Of a DNA stretch of 64,000 nt, positions 19,072 through 28,872 are shown piece after piece. The stretch's first letter is position 1. Every line of letters begins with the position of its first letter. The stretch is from assembly GCA_964506245.1 (NCBI GenBank), contig CAZDKK010000011.1:38098-102097 (forward strand), read 5' to 3'. The notes beneath the pieces are model-generated. The model had not been told where the DNA came from. It searched no databases and saw nothing but the letters and a program-made list of their open reading frames with translations. Origin of the DNA: CAZDKK01 sp964506245 (GTDB lineage: Bacteria > Eisenbacteria > RBG-16-71-46 > CAIMUX01 > WJJG01). Position numbers and translations under genes: made by a program.

Positions 19072-21162
19072 ATGGCATCGCATCCGTGTTCGATCGCATC
19101 CGCCCTCCCCTTCCACGAGGCTGCCGGTTCGCCCCGATCGCGTCTGCGCGGGGCAGCGCGTCGCTTGCCGATGTGGACTCTCGCGCTCCTCATCCTGGCC
19201 GGCGCGCCCGTGCTGGCGGGGGCTGCCGCGGATCCGCCGCCGCCTCCCTCGCTCGAGGACCGCGCGGCCTTCGTGGCCTGGGAGCAGGAGGCGCTGGCCG
19301 CGCTGCTCGCGCCGGAGGGTCCGCCACGGGCGGTTCACGACGAATACGACGTCACGCACTACGACATCGACCTGCGGCTCGACATTCCAACGCACGTGCT
19401 CACCGGGACGGTGACCGTTCAGGCCACCTCGCAGGTTGCGGACTTGAGTGAGATCGATCTGGACCTCTACGCGTGCATGACCGTCGATGCCGTGTCGGTG
19501 GGGGGCAGCCCAGCCGCGTACACCCACGCCAACGGCCTGCTGACGGTGGCCCTGGGCGGCGTCTATCAGCCCGGTGCGGCGTTCGCCGTGACGGCCAGCT
19601 TCCACGGCACGCCCAACTACCCGGGCAATCCCCTACCCTTCCGCTGGAACACCCACGCAGGCATGCCCATGGTGCTCAGCTACTCCGAGCCCTTCGGCGC
19701 CCCGGCTTGGTGGCTGTGCGACGACGATCCGAAGGACAAAGCCACCTTCGACATCGCGATCACCTGCCCGGACAACCTGACGGCCGTCTCCAACGGCCTG
19801 TTGACCCAGGTCGTCGACAACGGCAATGGCACGAAGACGTACCACTGGGCGACCGACTACCCGCTGTCGCCCTACCTCTTCTCGATCGCCGTCACGAACT
19901 TCGCGAGCTGGACCGAGGTCTACACCGCCCTGGACGGTGTCACCACCATGGACGTCGACTACTACGCGTACCCGGAGGATTCCACGCGTGCGCGGGTGAG
20001 CTGGAGCAACAACGTCGCGATGATCGACTACTACGCCGACCTCTTCGGGGAGTACCCGTTCCTCGACGAGAAGTATGCGATCGCGGAGTTCCAGCACACT
20101 GGGGCCATGGAGCACCAGACGGCGACGAGCATGGGCTACCCATATGTGACAGGCACGCACCAATACGATTGGGTCGTGGCGCACGAGCTCTCGCACTCGT
20201 GGGTGGGTGACATGATCGCGATCACCGACTGGAATCACGCGTGGTGCAAGGAGGGCTTCGCCACGATCTGCGAGGCGCTGTACTTCGAGAGCTTGTACGG
20301 CCACCCCTACTACCACAGCTACATGAACAGCATGGGTGTGATGAGCTATGCGTCCTACCAGCTCTACGGCATCCAGCCCGTGCTGCACGGCGCCGTCTAC
20401 TACAAGGGCGCCTGGGTGCTGCACATGCTGCGCCACGTGATCGGGGACGAGGCGTTCTTCAACGGTGTCTACGGCTATACCAACGACCCGGCGCTCATGT
20501 ACAGGGACGCCGACACGGAGGATCTGCGGGCAGCCTTCGAGGCCTCCTCGGGCATGGACCTGAGATGGTTCTTCGACCAGTGGATCTACCACCCGGGCTA
20601 CCCGATCTACCAGACCGTCTGGTGGTCGCAGCCGGCCGGCTCCGGGTTCGACGTCATGCTCACGGTGCACCAGACGCAGACGACCGGCCCGATCTTCAAG
20701 ATGCCGATCGATGTGCGCATCACCACGGCCGGCGGTGCGCAGACGTTCGTGGCCTGGGACTCGCTCCGGAGCCAGACCTTCACGTTCCACGTCGATGCCG
20801 CGCCCACCGCGCTCGCGCTCGACCCCGAGATCAACATCATCCGGACGATCCAGCTCATGAGCGACGTCGAGGCGCAGGACCCGGTGACCGCGCTGCGGCT
20901 GCAGCCGAGCCCCAATCCCTTCACGGGCGAGACGCGCATCGCGTTCGATCTGCCGCGGCCGGCCCGCGTGGCCGTCACGGTCCACGATGCGACCGGCCGC
21001 CAGGTCGCGAGCCTCCTCGAGGGCCGCCGGCCGGCAGGTCCGACGGCGATCGTCTGGAACGGCAGAGATGCGCGCGGACGACCGGTGGCCCCGGGCCGTT
21101 ACTACACGCGCGTGGTGGCCGGCGGGCGGGTCGTGTCGGGCAAGCTGCTGCTGATTCGGTGA
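19072..21162 (+). CDS. secreted M1-family zinc aminopeptidase with FlgD-like sorting domain
   Basis: It has 696 residues. ATG 19072 follows AAGGAGAAGTTCGCC; a basic N-region and WTLALLILAGAPVLAGAAA form the signal. The N-terminal beta domain (VTHYDIDLRLDIPTHVLTGTVTVQA) is typical of M1 enzymes. The catalytic zinc motif is HELSHSW with the third ligand Glu in WCKEGFATICEALYFE (about H371, H375, E394). The exopeptidase motif, usually GxMEN, reads GAMEH here. The C-terminal 80 residues are the FlgD-like module (RIAFDLPRPARVAVTVHDATGRQVASLLEG, VWNGRDARGRPVAPGRYYTRV, KLLLIR). It should trim N-terminal residues from peptides outside the cell or on its surface. Confidence 0.9.
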   Translation: MASHPCSIASALPFHEAAGSPRSRLRGAARRLPMWTLALLILAGAPVLAGAAADPPPPPSLEDRAAFVAWEQEALAALLAPEGPPRAVHDEYDVTHYDIDLRLDIPTHVLTGTVTVQATSQVADLSEIDLDLYACMTVDAVSVGGSPAAYTHANGLLTVALGGVYQPGAAFAVTASFHGTPNYPGNPLPFRWNTHAGMPMVLSYSEPFGAPAWWLCDDDPKDKATFDIAITCPDNLTAVSNGLLTQVVDNGNGTKTYHWATDYPLSPYLFSIAVTNFASWTEVYTALDGVTTMDVDYYAYPEDSTRARVSWSNNVAMIDYYADLFGEYPFLDEKYAIAEFQHTGAMEHQTATSMGYPYVTGTHQYDWVVAHELSHSWVGDMIAITDWNHAWCKEGFATICEALYFESLYGHPYYHSYMNSMGVMSYASYQLYGIQPVLHGAVYYKGAWVLHMLRHVIGDEAFFNGVYGYTNDPALMYRDADTEDLRAAFEASSGMDLRWFFDQWIYHPGYPIYQTVWWSQPAGSGFDVMLTVHQTQTTGPIFKMPIDVRITTAGGAQTFVAWDSLRSQTFTFHVDAAPTALALDPEINIIRTIQLMSDVEAQDPVTALRLQPSPNPFTGETRIAFDLPRPARVAVTVHDATGRQVASLLEGRRPAGPTAIVWNGRDARGRPVAPGRYYTRVVAGGRVVSGKLLLIR

Positions 21163-21164
21163 TG

Positions 21165-21190
21165 GGCCCCGGCCCCGTCAGGGGCCGGGC
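21165..21190. terminator. GC-rich hairpin between convergent genes
   Basis: The stem CCGGCCCC-GTCA-GGGGCCGG lies in the 36-base gap between the convergent M1 peptidase and TPR genes and could serve both directions. There is no U-tract on either side. Confidence 0.5.
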
Positions 21191-21198
21191 TCGGCCCG

Positions 21199-22065
21199 CT
21201 AGATCCCGCTCTCGCCCGGCTCCTGCCAGGACTGGCGGGCATGCTCGCGCGCATCCTCGATCTCGCGCAGTCGTTCGCGGGCCATGCGCTGATAGTGCGC
21301 GTCGAGCGGTGCGTGCGGGCCGCCGGCGAGCGCGAGTCGCAGGACTTCCGCGGCTTCCTCATCGCGATCCATCGCCTCGAGGGTGCGGCCCAGGGCGTAG
21401 TAACAGCATGGGCGGTCGCCCCGCAGGCGAATCGCCCGGCGCAGGAGCCGCTCCGCATCGGTCAACGACGTCCGCGGCAGGTCGCCGATGAAGGTCTTGG
21501 CAATCGTGCGCTCGACCCAGCTCAAGGAGCTCAGGCGATAGTTCAGGGCTCCGAGCAGGATGTAGGCCAGCGCGTCGGTGGAATCGCGGGCGATCGCGAG
21601 CCGGCAGCACTCGTCCACGCGGCGGACGCGCGCGACCTTCTGGCTGTTGCCCTCAAACTCCGCCAAGCGACCGTTCACCAGCGCGAGGCGCACCAGCACA
21701 TGCGCGTCCTGGGAGCCCGCGCCCCCCGCCGCCAGGAGCATCTCTTCCGCCCGCCGGCAGTAGATGGGGACGGAGTCGCGGGGCGCGGCGAACGATCGCT
21801 GCACGAGAGCGTCGATCGTCCGCCAGGCGGTAGCCGAGGCGCGGCTGGCGATGCCGGCCGGGACGGTCGCCGAGGCGCCGGTGGCGATGCCGCCCGGTGC
21901 GCAGTCCGCGGGAACCTCGGCCCCTTCGGCGCGGGCCGGGGAGAGCCCGACGGCCAGCGCGCCGGCTGCCAGAACTGCCATCAGCGGAACAAGGTAGATC
22001 CGTCCGGCCGTTCGGAGTCCGGGAATGCGGTCAGGGATCGGCGCTCGACATCGGTGGGAGACCAT
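21199..22065 (-). CDS. exported TPR-like protein
   Basis: The product has 288 residues from ATG 22065. After a basic stretch, IYLVPLMAVLAAGALAVGLSPARA is a signal peptide or anchor. Residues 90-280 are all-helical with TPR spacing: DAHVLVRLALVNGRLAEFEGNSQKVARVRRVDECCRLAIARDSTDALAYILLGALNYRLSS, LSWVERTIAKTFIGDLPRTSLTDAERLLRRAIRL and CCYYALGRTLEAMDRDEEAAEVLRLALA. The LSWVERTIAKTFxGxLP block is characteristic of a bacterial family related to the RMD/FIS-type TPR proteins. It is likely a periplasmic scaffold. It is divergent from the six-bladed propeller gene. Confidence 0.75.
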   Translation of the reverse strand: MVSHRCRAPIPDRIPGLRTAGRIYLVPLMAVLAAGALAVGLSPARAEGAEVPADCAPGGIATGASATVPAGIASRASATAWRTIDALVQRSFAAPRDSVPIYCRRAEEMLLAAGGAGSQDAHVLVRLALVNGRLAEFEGNSQKVARVRRVDECCRLAIARDSTDALAYILLGALNYRLSSLSWVERTIAKTFIGDLPRTSLTDAERLLRRAIRLRGDRPCCYYALGRTLEAMDRDEEAAEVLRLALAGGPHAPLDAHYQRMARERLREIEDAREHARQSWQEPGESGI

Positions 22066-22136
22066 GAATGTAAGTATACCATGGTCAATCCTGGCGGCAC
22101 CGAGCCATGTTCCGTAATTGATTGCCTGGATTGAGA

Positions 22137-22166
22137 TTATGGAGTTGCCCCGGGGCAACTCCATAA
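22137..22166. promoter_or_regulatory. perfect 30-bp palindrome between divergent genes
   Basis: TTATGGAGTTGCCCC is followed immediately by its exact reverse complement with no loop. It lies in the 267-base divergent region between the TPR and propeller genes, so an operator for a dimeric regulator is possible; a hairpin in a leader RNA is the other option. Confidence 0.5.
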
Positions 22167-22332
22167 CCCCTTGTCTTTCAACTGACTACAGAATCCGGCC
22201 GTGCGGGGCCGCCGTCGCGCATGCCTCGCTTGCCCGCCGGTCTCGGCGCTTGGTACTGTCGGCCGGCGTTTTCGACCCGGACCCAGAGCGGCATCCAGTG
22301 TCGTCGCACGGCCCCGATTCCCGGAGGTAACC

Positions 22333-23589
22333 ATGCATCGCCCCCCATCCCGCACTTGCCGGCACCTGCTGGCGGTGTTCGCGCTTCTGTCTCTCCCCCT
22401 GGGACCCGCATCCGCCGCGGTCGAGGTCGTCGACGGCGTGCCCCACGTGCGCAACGGCGCCGCGCCCGCGCAGGGCCCCCAGGATCTTCACCTGAAGGAG
22501 CTGTGGCGCGTCGGCGGCGCGAGCGAGGATGTGCTCCTGGGTGCCGTGGGCCACGCGCTCATCGATGAGACCGGCAACGTCTACCTCCTGGACAGCCAGC
22601 TCTGCCAGGCCCTGGTGATCTCGCCCGAGGGCAAGCTGCTGCGCAAGCTGGGGGCGCAGGGCGAAGGCCCCGGCGAGACGCAGTCAGTCGCTTATGGGTT
22701 CTTCATGCCCAACGGCGACCTGGCGATGGTGCAGGCCTTCCCCGGCAAGGTGGTGACCGTGAAGCGTGACGGCACGCCGGGGGGCGGGTTCCAATTCCTG
22801 CCCAAGGGCGCGGACATGGCCAGCATGGGCGTGCTCGTGGCCGGCGATGCGCGCAAGGGCGCGCTCGCCCTCACGGGGATGACCATGAGCTTCGAGAACA
22901 ACGTCCTCAAGCAGACCTGTTTTCTCTCCTTCTGCGACCTTCAAGGGGCCGAGCAGCAGCGCTGCTTCAGCAAAGAGAGCGTGCTCGACTACTCCAACCT
23001 CATCGGGGACGAGCTGGCGCTCGATTTCGCCTGGTCCCGCTGGGCATTGGGACCGGACGGGCACCTCTACGCTGCGCCCGAGCGCAACGGCTACCGGATC
23101 CAGGAGCTCGACCCCACGGGCAAGCTCGTGCGCGTGATCGAACGGGAGTACGAGCCCTACAGGCGGAGCGCATCCGACAAGACCCTGGCACAGCGCTACG
23201 TGGAGGCGGTCTACCGCAACTATCAGCCCCCGCCAACGACCTTCAAGGTCGAGGACCTGGAGGCGGACCTGATCGCGCTCTTCGTCTCGGATGAGGGCGA
23301 GCTGTGGACCCTGCCCAGCCGCGGCACGCGCGGCCTGCCCGAAGGGGTCGCGATCCAGTACGACGTCTTCGACCGCGAGGGGCAATTCGTGCGGCAGGTG
23401 GCCGTGCACGGCGGCTTCGACCCGGACCGCGATCTCGTGCGCATCCTGCGCGATGACCGGCTCCTGGTCGTGGTCGGCGCCGGGGAGGGCTATCTCAACT
23501 CGATGGGCGTCGGGTCAGGCGAGGGCGGCGGGGGCGGAGCTTCGGCCGAGGGGCCGCTGATCGAGGCGGTGCTCTACGCGGTCGAGTAG
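22333..23589 (+). CDS. exported six-bladed beta-propeller protein
   Basis: This 418-residue protein starts at ATG 22333 behind GGAGGTAACC; the upstream extension of the frame is non-coding in character. The signal peptide is LLAVFALLSLPLGPASA. The start of the mature protein (VEVVDGVPHVRNGA...LKELWRVGG) and GHALIDETGNVYLLDSQLCQALVISPEGKLLRKLGAQGEGPGE are signatures of the 6-bladed beta-propeller family common in Bacteroidetes and related phyla. Later blades show GPDGHLYAAPERNGYRIQELDPTGKLVRVIERE and ELWTLPSRGTR. No sorting domain is present. The binding role is unknown. Confidence 0.85.
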   Translation: MHRPPSRTCRHLLAVFALLSLPLGPASAAVEVVDGVPHVRNGAAPAQGPQDLHLKELWRVGGASEDVLLGAVGHALIDETGNVYLLDSQLCQALVISPEGKLLRKLGAQGEGPGETQSVAYGFFMPNGDLAMVQAFPGKVVTVKRDGTPGGGFQFLPKGADMASMGVLVAGDARKGALALTGMTMSFENNVLKQTCFLSFCDLQGAEQQRCFSKESVLDYSNLIGDELALDFAWSRWALGPDGHLYAAPERNGYRIQELDPTGKLVRVIEREYEPYRRSASDKTLAQRYVEAVYRNYQPPPTTFKVEDLEADLIALFVSDEGELWTLPSRGTRGLPEGVAIQYDVFDREGQFVRQVAVHGGFDPDRDLVRILRDDRLLVVVGAGEGYLNSMGVGSGEGGGGGASAEGPLIEAVLYAVE

Positions 23590-23805
23590 ACGCGCTCGCT
23601 TCAGGGAACGGGCTCGTCCCCGAGATCACCGGCAACCTCCTGCTGTAACCTGGAGCGCGCCAGTCTCTTGCACCTGATTCCCCCGCTGCGACAGGATCGC
23701 CTCGGCCCGGCGCGGGCGATCTGCTACAATGATATTGTCTATGGCCTTAGGACCTACATGGGGGTTTCTGCAATCTCAGCCGCACACCCGGGAAAGGAAT
23801 CGGCA

Positions 23806-26800
23806 ATGAAGCATGCAAGGGCGTTTCTGTGCTGTCTGGCGCTGCTGGCAAGCCTGACAGTGGCCGTCCAGGCCCAGGTCCGCACGCTGCCGCTCAGCGG
23901 TGCGGCCAACGAGCTGGTGCTCACCGCCCAGGAGCGGACGGAACTGCGCTACCGTGTCTCGGTCGGCGAGCTCGCCGCGATGGACGTGGCGACCGAAGCG
24001 GGCGCCTTCACGCGCCTGATGATCCCCGGCTTCCACAGCTCGCACATCGAAGGGGCACCCGAGCTGCCGATGATGAACCGGCTCATCGAGGTGCCGTATG
24101 GCGCGACCGCGCGCGTCGAGATCCTCTCCTCGGTCGAGCGCTCGATCGACCTCGCCGCGGCAGGTATCACCCACCCGCTCTTCCCGGCCCAGCCGTCGAT
24201 GCCCAAGAACGCGGATCCGGCGAGCTGGCCCTTCGTCTACAACCGCGCGGCCTACGAGGCGGCGCGCGTGGGGCGCGCGCCGGTCATGGTGGTCGACCAG
24301 GGCTCCATGCGCGGGGTGCGGATCGGCCGGCTGGAGGTCTCCCCGGTCGAGTACTTCCCGGCCGAGAATCGGATCGTGGTGCGCGAGCAGATCGAGTTCC
24401 GGGTGGTCTTCGACAACGCCGACTTCGTGACCGGCGACTACCAGAAGCTGGCGACCTACAGCCCGTTCTTCGAGCCGGTGCTGAATGTCATGGACGGCTA
24501 CCGGTCGCCGCATGACGAGCACCCCGACCTCGTGCGGGACGTCGTGACGATGGTGATCGTGACGCCGCAGATGTTCGAGGCGCAGCTCGGCCCGTTCATC
24601 GAGTGGAAGAAGACGCGCGGGTTCGTGACGGTGGTGGGGGTGCTGGGCACCCCGGAGGTGGGCACGACGACCACCTCCGTCGAAGCCTACATCAACAACC
24701 TCTACGCGAGCGGGACGCCTGAGCGGCCGGCGCCGAGCTTCGTGCTCTTCGTGGGGGATGTCGAGCAGATGCCGACGTGGTTCGAGGGCGGGGATGCGAC
24801 CGACCGGCCCTACTGCTGCGTGGATGCGGACGTGGTGCCGGACATCTACTATGGCCGCTTCTCGGCGCAAAACGCGGCGCAGCTCGACGCGATCCTCGAG
24901 AAGACGCTGATGTACGACCAGTTCACGATGCCCGACCCGGCCTACCTGGGCGAGGTGGTGATGATCGCCGGGATGGACTCGGGCCATGGTTCCACGTGGG
25001 GCAACGGACAGATCAACTACGGCACGACCTACTACTTCAACGCCGCGCACGGCATCTACAGCTACACGTACCTCTACCCGAACTCGGGCAGCTCGGCGGC
25101 GCAGATCGTTCAGAACGTGAGCGACGGCGTCGGCTACATCAATTACACGGCCCACGGCAGCGAGTACGCGTGGGCGGACCCGTCCTTCACCCAGGCCAAT
25201 GTCAACAGCCTCCAGAATTACGGCGAGTACTGCCTCGCGGTCGGCAACTGCTGTCTGACCAGCTCCTACGAGGTCAGCGAGTGCTTCGCCGAGACCTGGT
25301 TGCGGGCGCCCGACAAGGGCGCGATCGGTTACATCGGCGGCAGCAACTCGACCTACTGGGATGAGGACTACTGGTGGGGCGTGGGCGCGGGCCCGGTCGT
25401 GTCCAACCCGACCTACGAGACGCACGGCCTGGGCGCCTACGACGGCCTCTTCCACGACCACGGTGAGGCGATGACGCAGTGGTACGTGGTCAACGACGCG
25501 CTCATCTTCTGCGGCAACCTCGCGGTGATGGAGGGCGGGTCGAGCATGATCACCTACTACTGGAACATCTACAACCTGATGGGCGACCCCTCCATCTCGG
25601 CCTACCTGGGCGTGCCCACCGCGAACCCGGTCTCTCACCCGCCGGCGGTCTTCACCGGCTGGACCTCGGTGGAGATCGAGGCGGTGCCCAACAGCTACGT
25701 CGGTCTGACCAAGGATGGCGAGCTGATCGGCGCCGGCACGATTCCCGAGAGCGGCATGCTCGAGATCGAGCTGTGGGGCGCTCCCCTCACGCCGGGCACG
25801 ATCAACGTCGTCGTCATGGCGCAGAATCGCGTGCCCTACACGGGCACGATCGAGGTCCTGCCTCCCAGCGGCCCGTACCTCCTCCTGGACGGCTACCTGT
25901 GCGACGACGACCTCATCGGCGCCAGCAGCGGCAACGCCGACGGCGCGGCCGATGCCGGCGAGACGCTCGAGCTGAAGCTGACGCTGGAGAACGTCGGGGT
26001 CGAGCCCGCGGTCAATGTCCGGGCGACCCTGAGCAGTGACGACCCGTACGTGCAGATCCTCGATGCGAACGGCACGTTCGGCACCATCCAGGCCGGCGCG
26101 ACCGGCACTTGCTTCGACACCTACCTGGTCCGGCTGGCGGGGACCTGCCCCGACGGCCACCAGATCAACTTCCAGGTCGCGATGACGGCGGACGGCCGCC
26201 CGAACTGGGACAGCGATTTCGACCTCCCGGTCGAGGCGCCCGTGCTCGGCGTCTCGCGCGTCTGGATCGACGACGAGCTGGGCGGCAACGGCAACGGCAT
26301 CGCCGAGCCGGGCGAGGAGGTCGAGTACCACGTCTACCTGGTCAACACCGGCAGCGAAAGCGCGGTGAGTCCCGTCGCCACCCTGGCCTCCGGCGACCCG
26401 CGGGTCGTCGTCACGCAGGCTTCGGCCGGCGCGGCGCTGATCGATCCCGGCCAGGAAGTCGCGCTCACGCCCGCCTACGGGCTGGCGATTGAAACCGGCT
26501 CGCCGAATCCCAACGAATACACGCTCTGGTTCACGCTCCAGGCCGACTGGGGCTACCGGTCGACCACGTCGCAGACCCTTCCGGTGGGTGGCTTCCAGGA
26601 CGCGATGGAGGCCGGCGTGGGCGGCTGGACGCATTCGGCCGGCACCACGGGCTTCGTCGACCAGTGGCACCTCTCGAGCGAGCGCAATCACACGACCGGC
26701 GGCACGTGGTCCTGGAAGCAGGGCGACTCGGGCACGGGGACCTACGCCAACCTGTGCGACGGTTGCCTGGTCACGCCGTCGATCGCGCTGGGCCAGACGA

Positions 26801-27462
26801 CGACGCTGCGGTTCTGGCACTGGATGGACGCGGAGGTAAGCAGCTACTACACCGGCTACTGCTATGACGGCGGCATGATCCAGGTCTCGATCAACGGTGG
26901 GGCTTGGCAGCAGGTGACGCCCCAGGAAGGTTACACGCATCGTATCCGCGCGGGCGGGACGCCCGGTCCCTTCCCAGCGGAGACCCAGGTCTACTCGGGC
27001 ACCTTCGACTGGACCGTCGGCCACGTCGTGCTGGAGGGCTACGCGGGTTCGACGGCAACCTTCCGCTTCCGCTTCGGATCGGACGGCGCCACGGCTCGCG
27101 AGGGCTGGCACATCGACGACCTCGCGGTGAGTGGCACGACGCCCGGGATCTCGGGCATCGAGTGGGAGCCCGTGACGGCGCAGCCCGCGACGCTCCTGAT
27201 GCAGAATGCGCCCAATCCGTTCGGCCCGCGGACGATGATCGCGTTCCAGCTCGCGGCCGATCAGGAGATCTCGCTGCAGGTCTTCGATGCCACCGGTCGC
27301 CTGATGCGCACGCTGGCCGACGGTGCGCGCCGGGCCGGCCTGCACCGGATCGGATGGGACGGCGCCGATGCGGCCGGCCAGCTCGCCGCGTCGGGTGTCT
27401 ACTTCTGCCGCCTGCGGACCGAGGAGGGCACGTTCACGCGTAGCCTGATCCTTTCACGCTGA
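23806..27462 (+). CDS. gingipain-like C25 cysteine protease, multidomain, FlgD-like sorting domain
   Basis: It has 1218 residues. ATG 23806 with AAAGGA upstream gives signal peptide HARAFLCCLALLASLTVAVQA. A C25 propeptide follows (residues 25-230: LMIPGFHSSHIEGAPELPMMNRLIEVPYGA, VEYFPAENRIVVREQIEFRV). The C25 catalytic domain (about 240-600) shows DVVTMVIVTPQMFEAQLGPFIEWKKTRGFV, VLFVGDVEQMP, the catalytic His in INYTAHGSEYAW (near 450) and Cys in VGNCCLTSSYE (near 481), and YYWNIYNLMGDPSISAYLG. Ig-like repeats (LELKLTLENVGVEPAVNVRATLSSDDP, VEYHVYLVNTGSESAVSP), a MAM-like jelly roll (LRFWHWMDAE...GWHIDDLAVSG) and the FlgD-like module (ASGVYFCRLRTEEGTFTRSLILSR) complete it. It is probably a surface or secreted endopeptidase. 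Its 3' end is duplicated at two other places in the window. Confidence 0.93.
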   Translation: MKHARAFLCCLALLASLTVAVQAQVRTLPLSGAANELVLTAQERTELRYRVSVGELAAMDVATEAGAFTRLMIPGFHSSHIEGAPELPMMNRLIEVPYGATARVEILSSVERSIDLAAAGITHPLFPAQPSMPKNADPASWPFVYNRAAYEAARVGRAPVMVVDQGSMRGVRIGRLEVSPVEYFPAENRIVVREQIEFRVVFDNADFVTGDYQKLATYSPFFEPVLNVMDGYRSPHDEHPDLVRDVVTMVIVTPQMFEAQLGPFIEWKKTRGFVTVVGVLGTPEVGTTTTSVEAYINNLYASGTPERPAPSFVLFVGDVEQMPTWFEGGDATDRPYCCVDADVVPDIYYGRFSAQNAAQLDAILEKTLMYDQFTMPDPAYLGEVVMIAGMDSGHGSTWGNGQINYGTTYYFNAAHGIYSYTYLYPNSGSSAAQIVQNVSDGVGYINYTAHGSEYAWADPSFTQANVNSLQNYGEYCLAVGNCCLTSSYEVSECFAETWLRAPDKGAIGYIGGSNSTYWDEDYWWGVGAGPVVSNPTYETHGLGAYDGLFHDHGEAMTQWYVVNDALIFCGNLAVMEGGSSMITYYWNIYNLMGDPSISAYLGVPTANPVSHPPAVFTGWTSVEIEAVPNSYVGLTKDGELIGAGTIPESGMLEIELWGAPLTPGTINVVVMAQNRVPYTGTIEVLPPSGPYLLLDGYLCDDDLIGASSGNADGAADAGETLELKLTLENVGVEPAVNVRATLSSDDPYVQILDANGTFGTIQAGATGTCFDTYLVRLAGTCPDGHQINFQVAMTADGRPNWDSDFDLPVEAPVLGVSRVWIDDELGGNGNGIAEPGEEVEYHVYLVNTGSESAVSPVATLASGDPRVVVTQASAGAALIDPGQEVALTPAYGLAIETGSPNPNEYTLWFTLQADWGYRSTTSQTLPVGGFQDAMEAGVGGWTHSAGTTGFVDQWHLSSERNHTTGGTWSWKQGDSGTGTYANLCDGCLVTPSIALGQTTTLRFWHWMDAEVSSYYTGYCYDGGMIQVSINGGAWQQVTPQEGYTHRIRAGGTPGPFPAETQVYSGTFDWTVGHVVLEGYAGSTATFRFRFGSDGATAREGWHIDDLAVSGTTPGISGIEWEPVTAQPATLLMQNAPNPFGPRTMIAFQLAADQEISLQVFDATGRLMRTLADGARRAGLHRIGWDGADAAGQLAASGVYFCRLRTEEGTFTRSLILSR

Positions 27463-27491
27463 TCCGGAACGACTCTGTCAAGTAGGCGCTG

Positions 27492-27524
27492 AGGCCACTC
27501 TCCTCTTCTGAGGGGGTGGCCTCA
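27492..27524 (+). terminator. hairpin after the C25 gene
   Basis: GAGGCCAC and GTGGCCTC bracket TCTCCTC-TTCT-GAGGGGG, a strong 15-bp imperfect stem 30 bases after the stop. The same hairpin recurs at 36021-36053 and 41982-42015 behind copied sorting-domain fragments. No U-tract follows. Confidence 0.6.
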
Positions 27525-27797
27525 GCCTTTCGAGGCCGATTGGTCTGGACTGGACTCGATCTCCTCCGGATGGAAAGAGGCGTCCCCTGTACATGCAAGC
27601 CTGTCCCTTCCACAAATGCCATCTGACTGGAATTCCTTCGCATCCACCAACGTCGCCCATGACTTGGACACCGATTCAACAGTAGCTCATGGGCCGATTG
27701 CCGTGAAGACCGCACGGGTCCCGTCGCCCGGCTACGGAGAGCCACGGAGGAATCCATTGGAACCCAGGTGCCCCGAGCTACACCGCACGTCCGCCGG
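27525..27797. repeat. C25 3'-flank, partly shared with two other loci
   Basis: The CCTCAGCCTTTCGAGGCCGATT...GTCCCCTGTACATGCAAGCC segment (about 27521-27600) recurs after the sorting-domain fragment at 36050-36130 and, more diverged, near 42110-42150. The rest, up to the integrase gene, shows nothing. Confidence 0.5.
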
Positions 27798-28775
27798 TCA
27801 AGCCGCGTTTCGGAAGTAGCGATGATGGAGCCCGCCGACCACGCGTTCTGCGCGGATCACGCCGAGGTGCGGCGGCTCCACCGGCCTCGTCTCCGGGCAG
27901 TCCTTAGCCAGCCCCAGATGCGTTCTCAACCCGTGGTAGTAGGCGAAGTATGACCTGAGCAGCCGTCTCAGCTGCTTCTCGCTCAGTACGATCACGTGAT
28001 CGAGGCACTCCCGCCGGATCGACCCGATGACCCGCTCCACGTACGGGCTCTGCCACGAGGATCGGGCCGAGATCACGACCTGCTCGATGCCAAGTCCTGT
28101 GACTCGGCGGACGAAGTCAGTCCCATAGGTCCCGTCGCGATCGCGCAGCAGGAACCTCGGTGCCGCTTCCCATGGAAACGCCTCGACGACCTGCTGCCCC
28201 GCCCAGGCTGCGCTCGGCGCCGTCGTCACATTGAAGTGGACGATCCGCCGCCGATCATGGCTCAGCATCACGAAGACGAAGAAGACCCTGAAGGTCGCCG
28301 TTGGAACGGCGAAGAAGTCCACCGAGACAATGCCTTTCGCGTGGTTCTCCAAGAACGTGCGCCAGTTCTGGGAGGGTGGCTTTCGGCGACGGAACATGTA
28401 CTTCGGGACGGCCGCCTGACTGATCTCGATGCCAAGTTTGAGCAACTCGCCGTGTATCCGTGGCGCACCCCAGAGGGGGTTCGCCCGGAACATCTGCCGG
28501 ATCAGATCCCGGAGCTCGGCACAGACCTTGGGCCGCCCCAGTCCTCGGCTCTTCCGTTTCCAATACAGCCGGAAGCCCTTGCGATGCCAGCGGATCACGG
28601 TCTCGGGCTTGACCAAGACCAGCGACTGCTCCCACCCGCGCCAGATCCTCGACAGCAGCACCCAGAGTCCTCGATCTCTCGGCTTCAGCCGCGGCTGCTT
28701 GACGGAGCGTCGCAGGACCCCGATCTGGTGCCGCAGGGCGAGGTTCTCCAGGACGAGTGCCTGCCGTGACTTCAT
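27798..28775 (-). CDS. DDE integrase/transposase (IS481/IS3-like core)
   Basis: This 325-residue protein starts at ATG 28775 (MKSRQALVLENLALRHQIGVLRR); the longer open frame upstream overlaps the divergent gene and is not coding. An N-terminal helix-turn-helix region (VLVKPETVIRWHRKGFRLYWKRKS) and IHGELLKLGIEISQAAVPKYM precede the rve core, with acidic residues in IVSVDFFAVPT, LLRDRDGTYG and YVERVIGSIRRECLDHVIV (D-D-E). The family ending AYYHGLRTHLGLAKDCPETRPVEPP is intact. It appears functional. It faces a second, related integrase head to head, with only 97 bases between their starts. Confidence 0.88.
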   Translation of the reverse strand: MKSRQALVLENLALRHQIGVLRRSVKQPRLKPRDRGLWVLLSRIWRGWEQSLVLVKPETVIRWHRKGFRLYWKRKSRGLGRPKVCAELRDLIRQMFRANPLWGAPRIHGELLKLGIEISQAAVPKYMFRRRKPPSQNWRTFLENHAKGIVSVDFFAVPTATFRVFFVFVMLSHDRRRIVHFNVTTAPSAAWAGQQVVEAFPWEAAPRFLLRDRDGTYGTDFVRRVTGLGIEQVVISARSSWQSPYVERVIGSIRRECLDHVIVLSEKQLRRLLRSYFAYYHGLRTHLGLAKDCPETRPVEPPHLGVIRAERVVGGLHHRYFRNAA

Positions 28776-28872
28776 GACCCGTGGTCCGCGAAATGTCCGT
28801 GCCGGAGCGGGCAACGAGGCGGAACACCTGCTGGCGCGGTCACTTCCCCCGCCCGTGATACGATCCTTCCCC

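Noticed and set aside
23776..27345. 1189-residue open frame antisense to the C25 protease
   Set aside because: A GC-skew shadow rich in Arg, Val and His without domain resemblance, opposite a gene with clear catalytic motifs.
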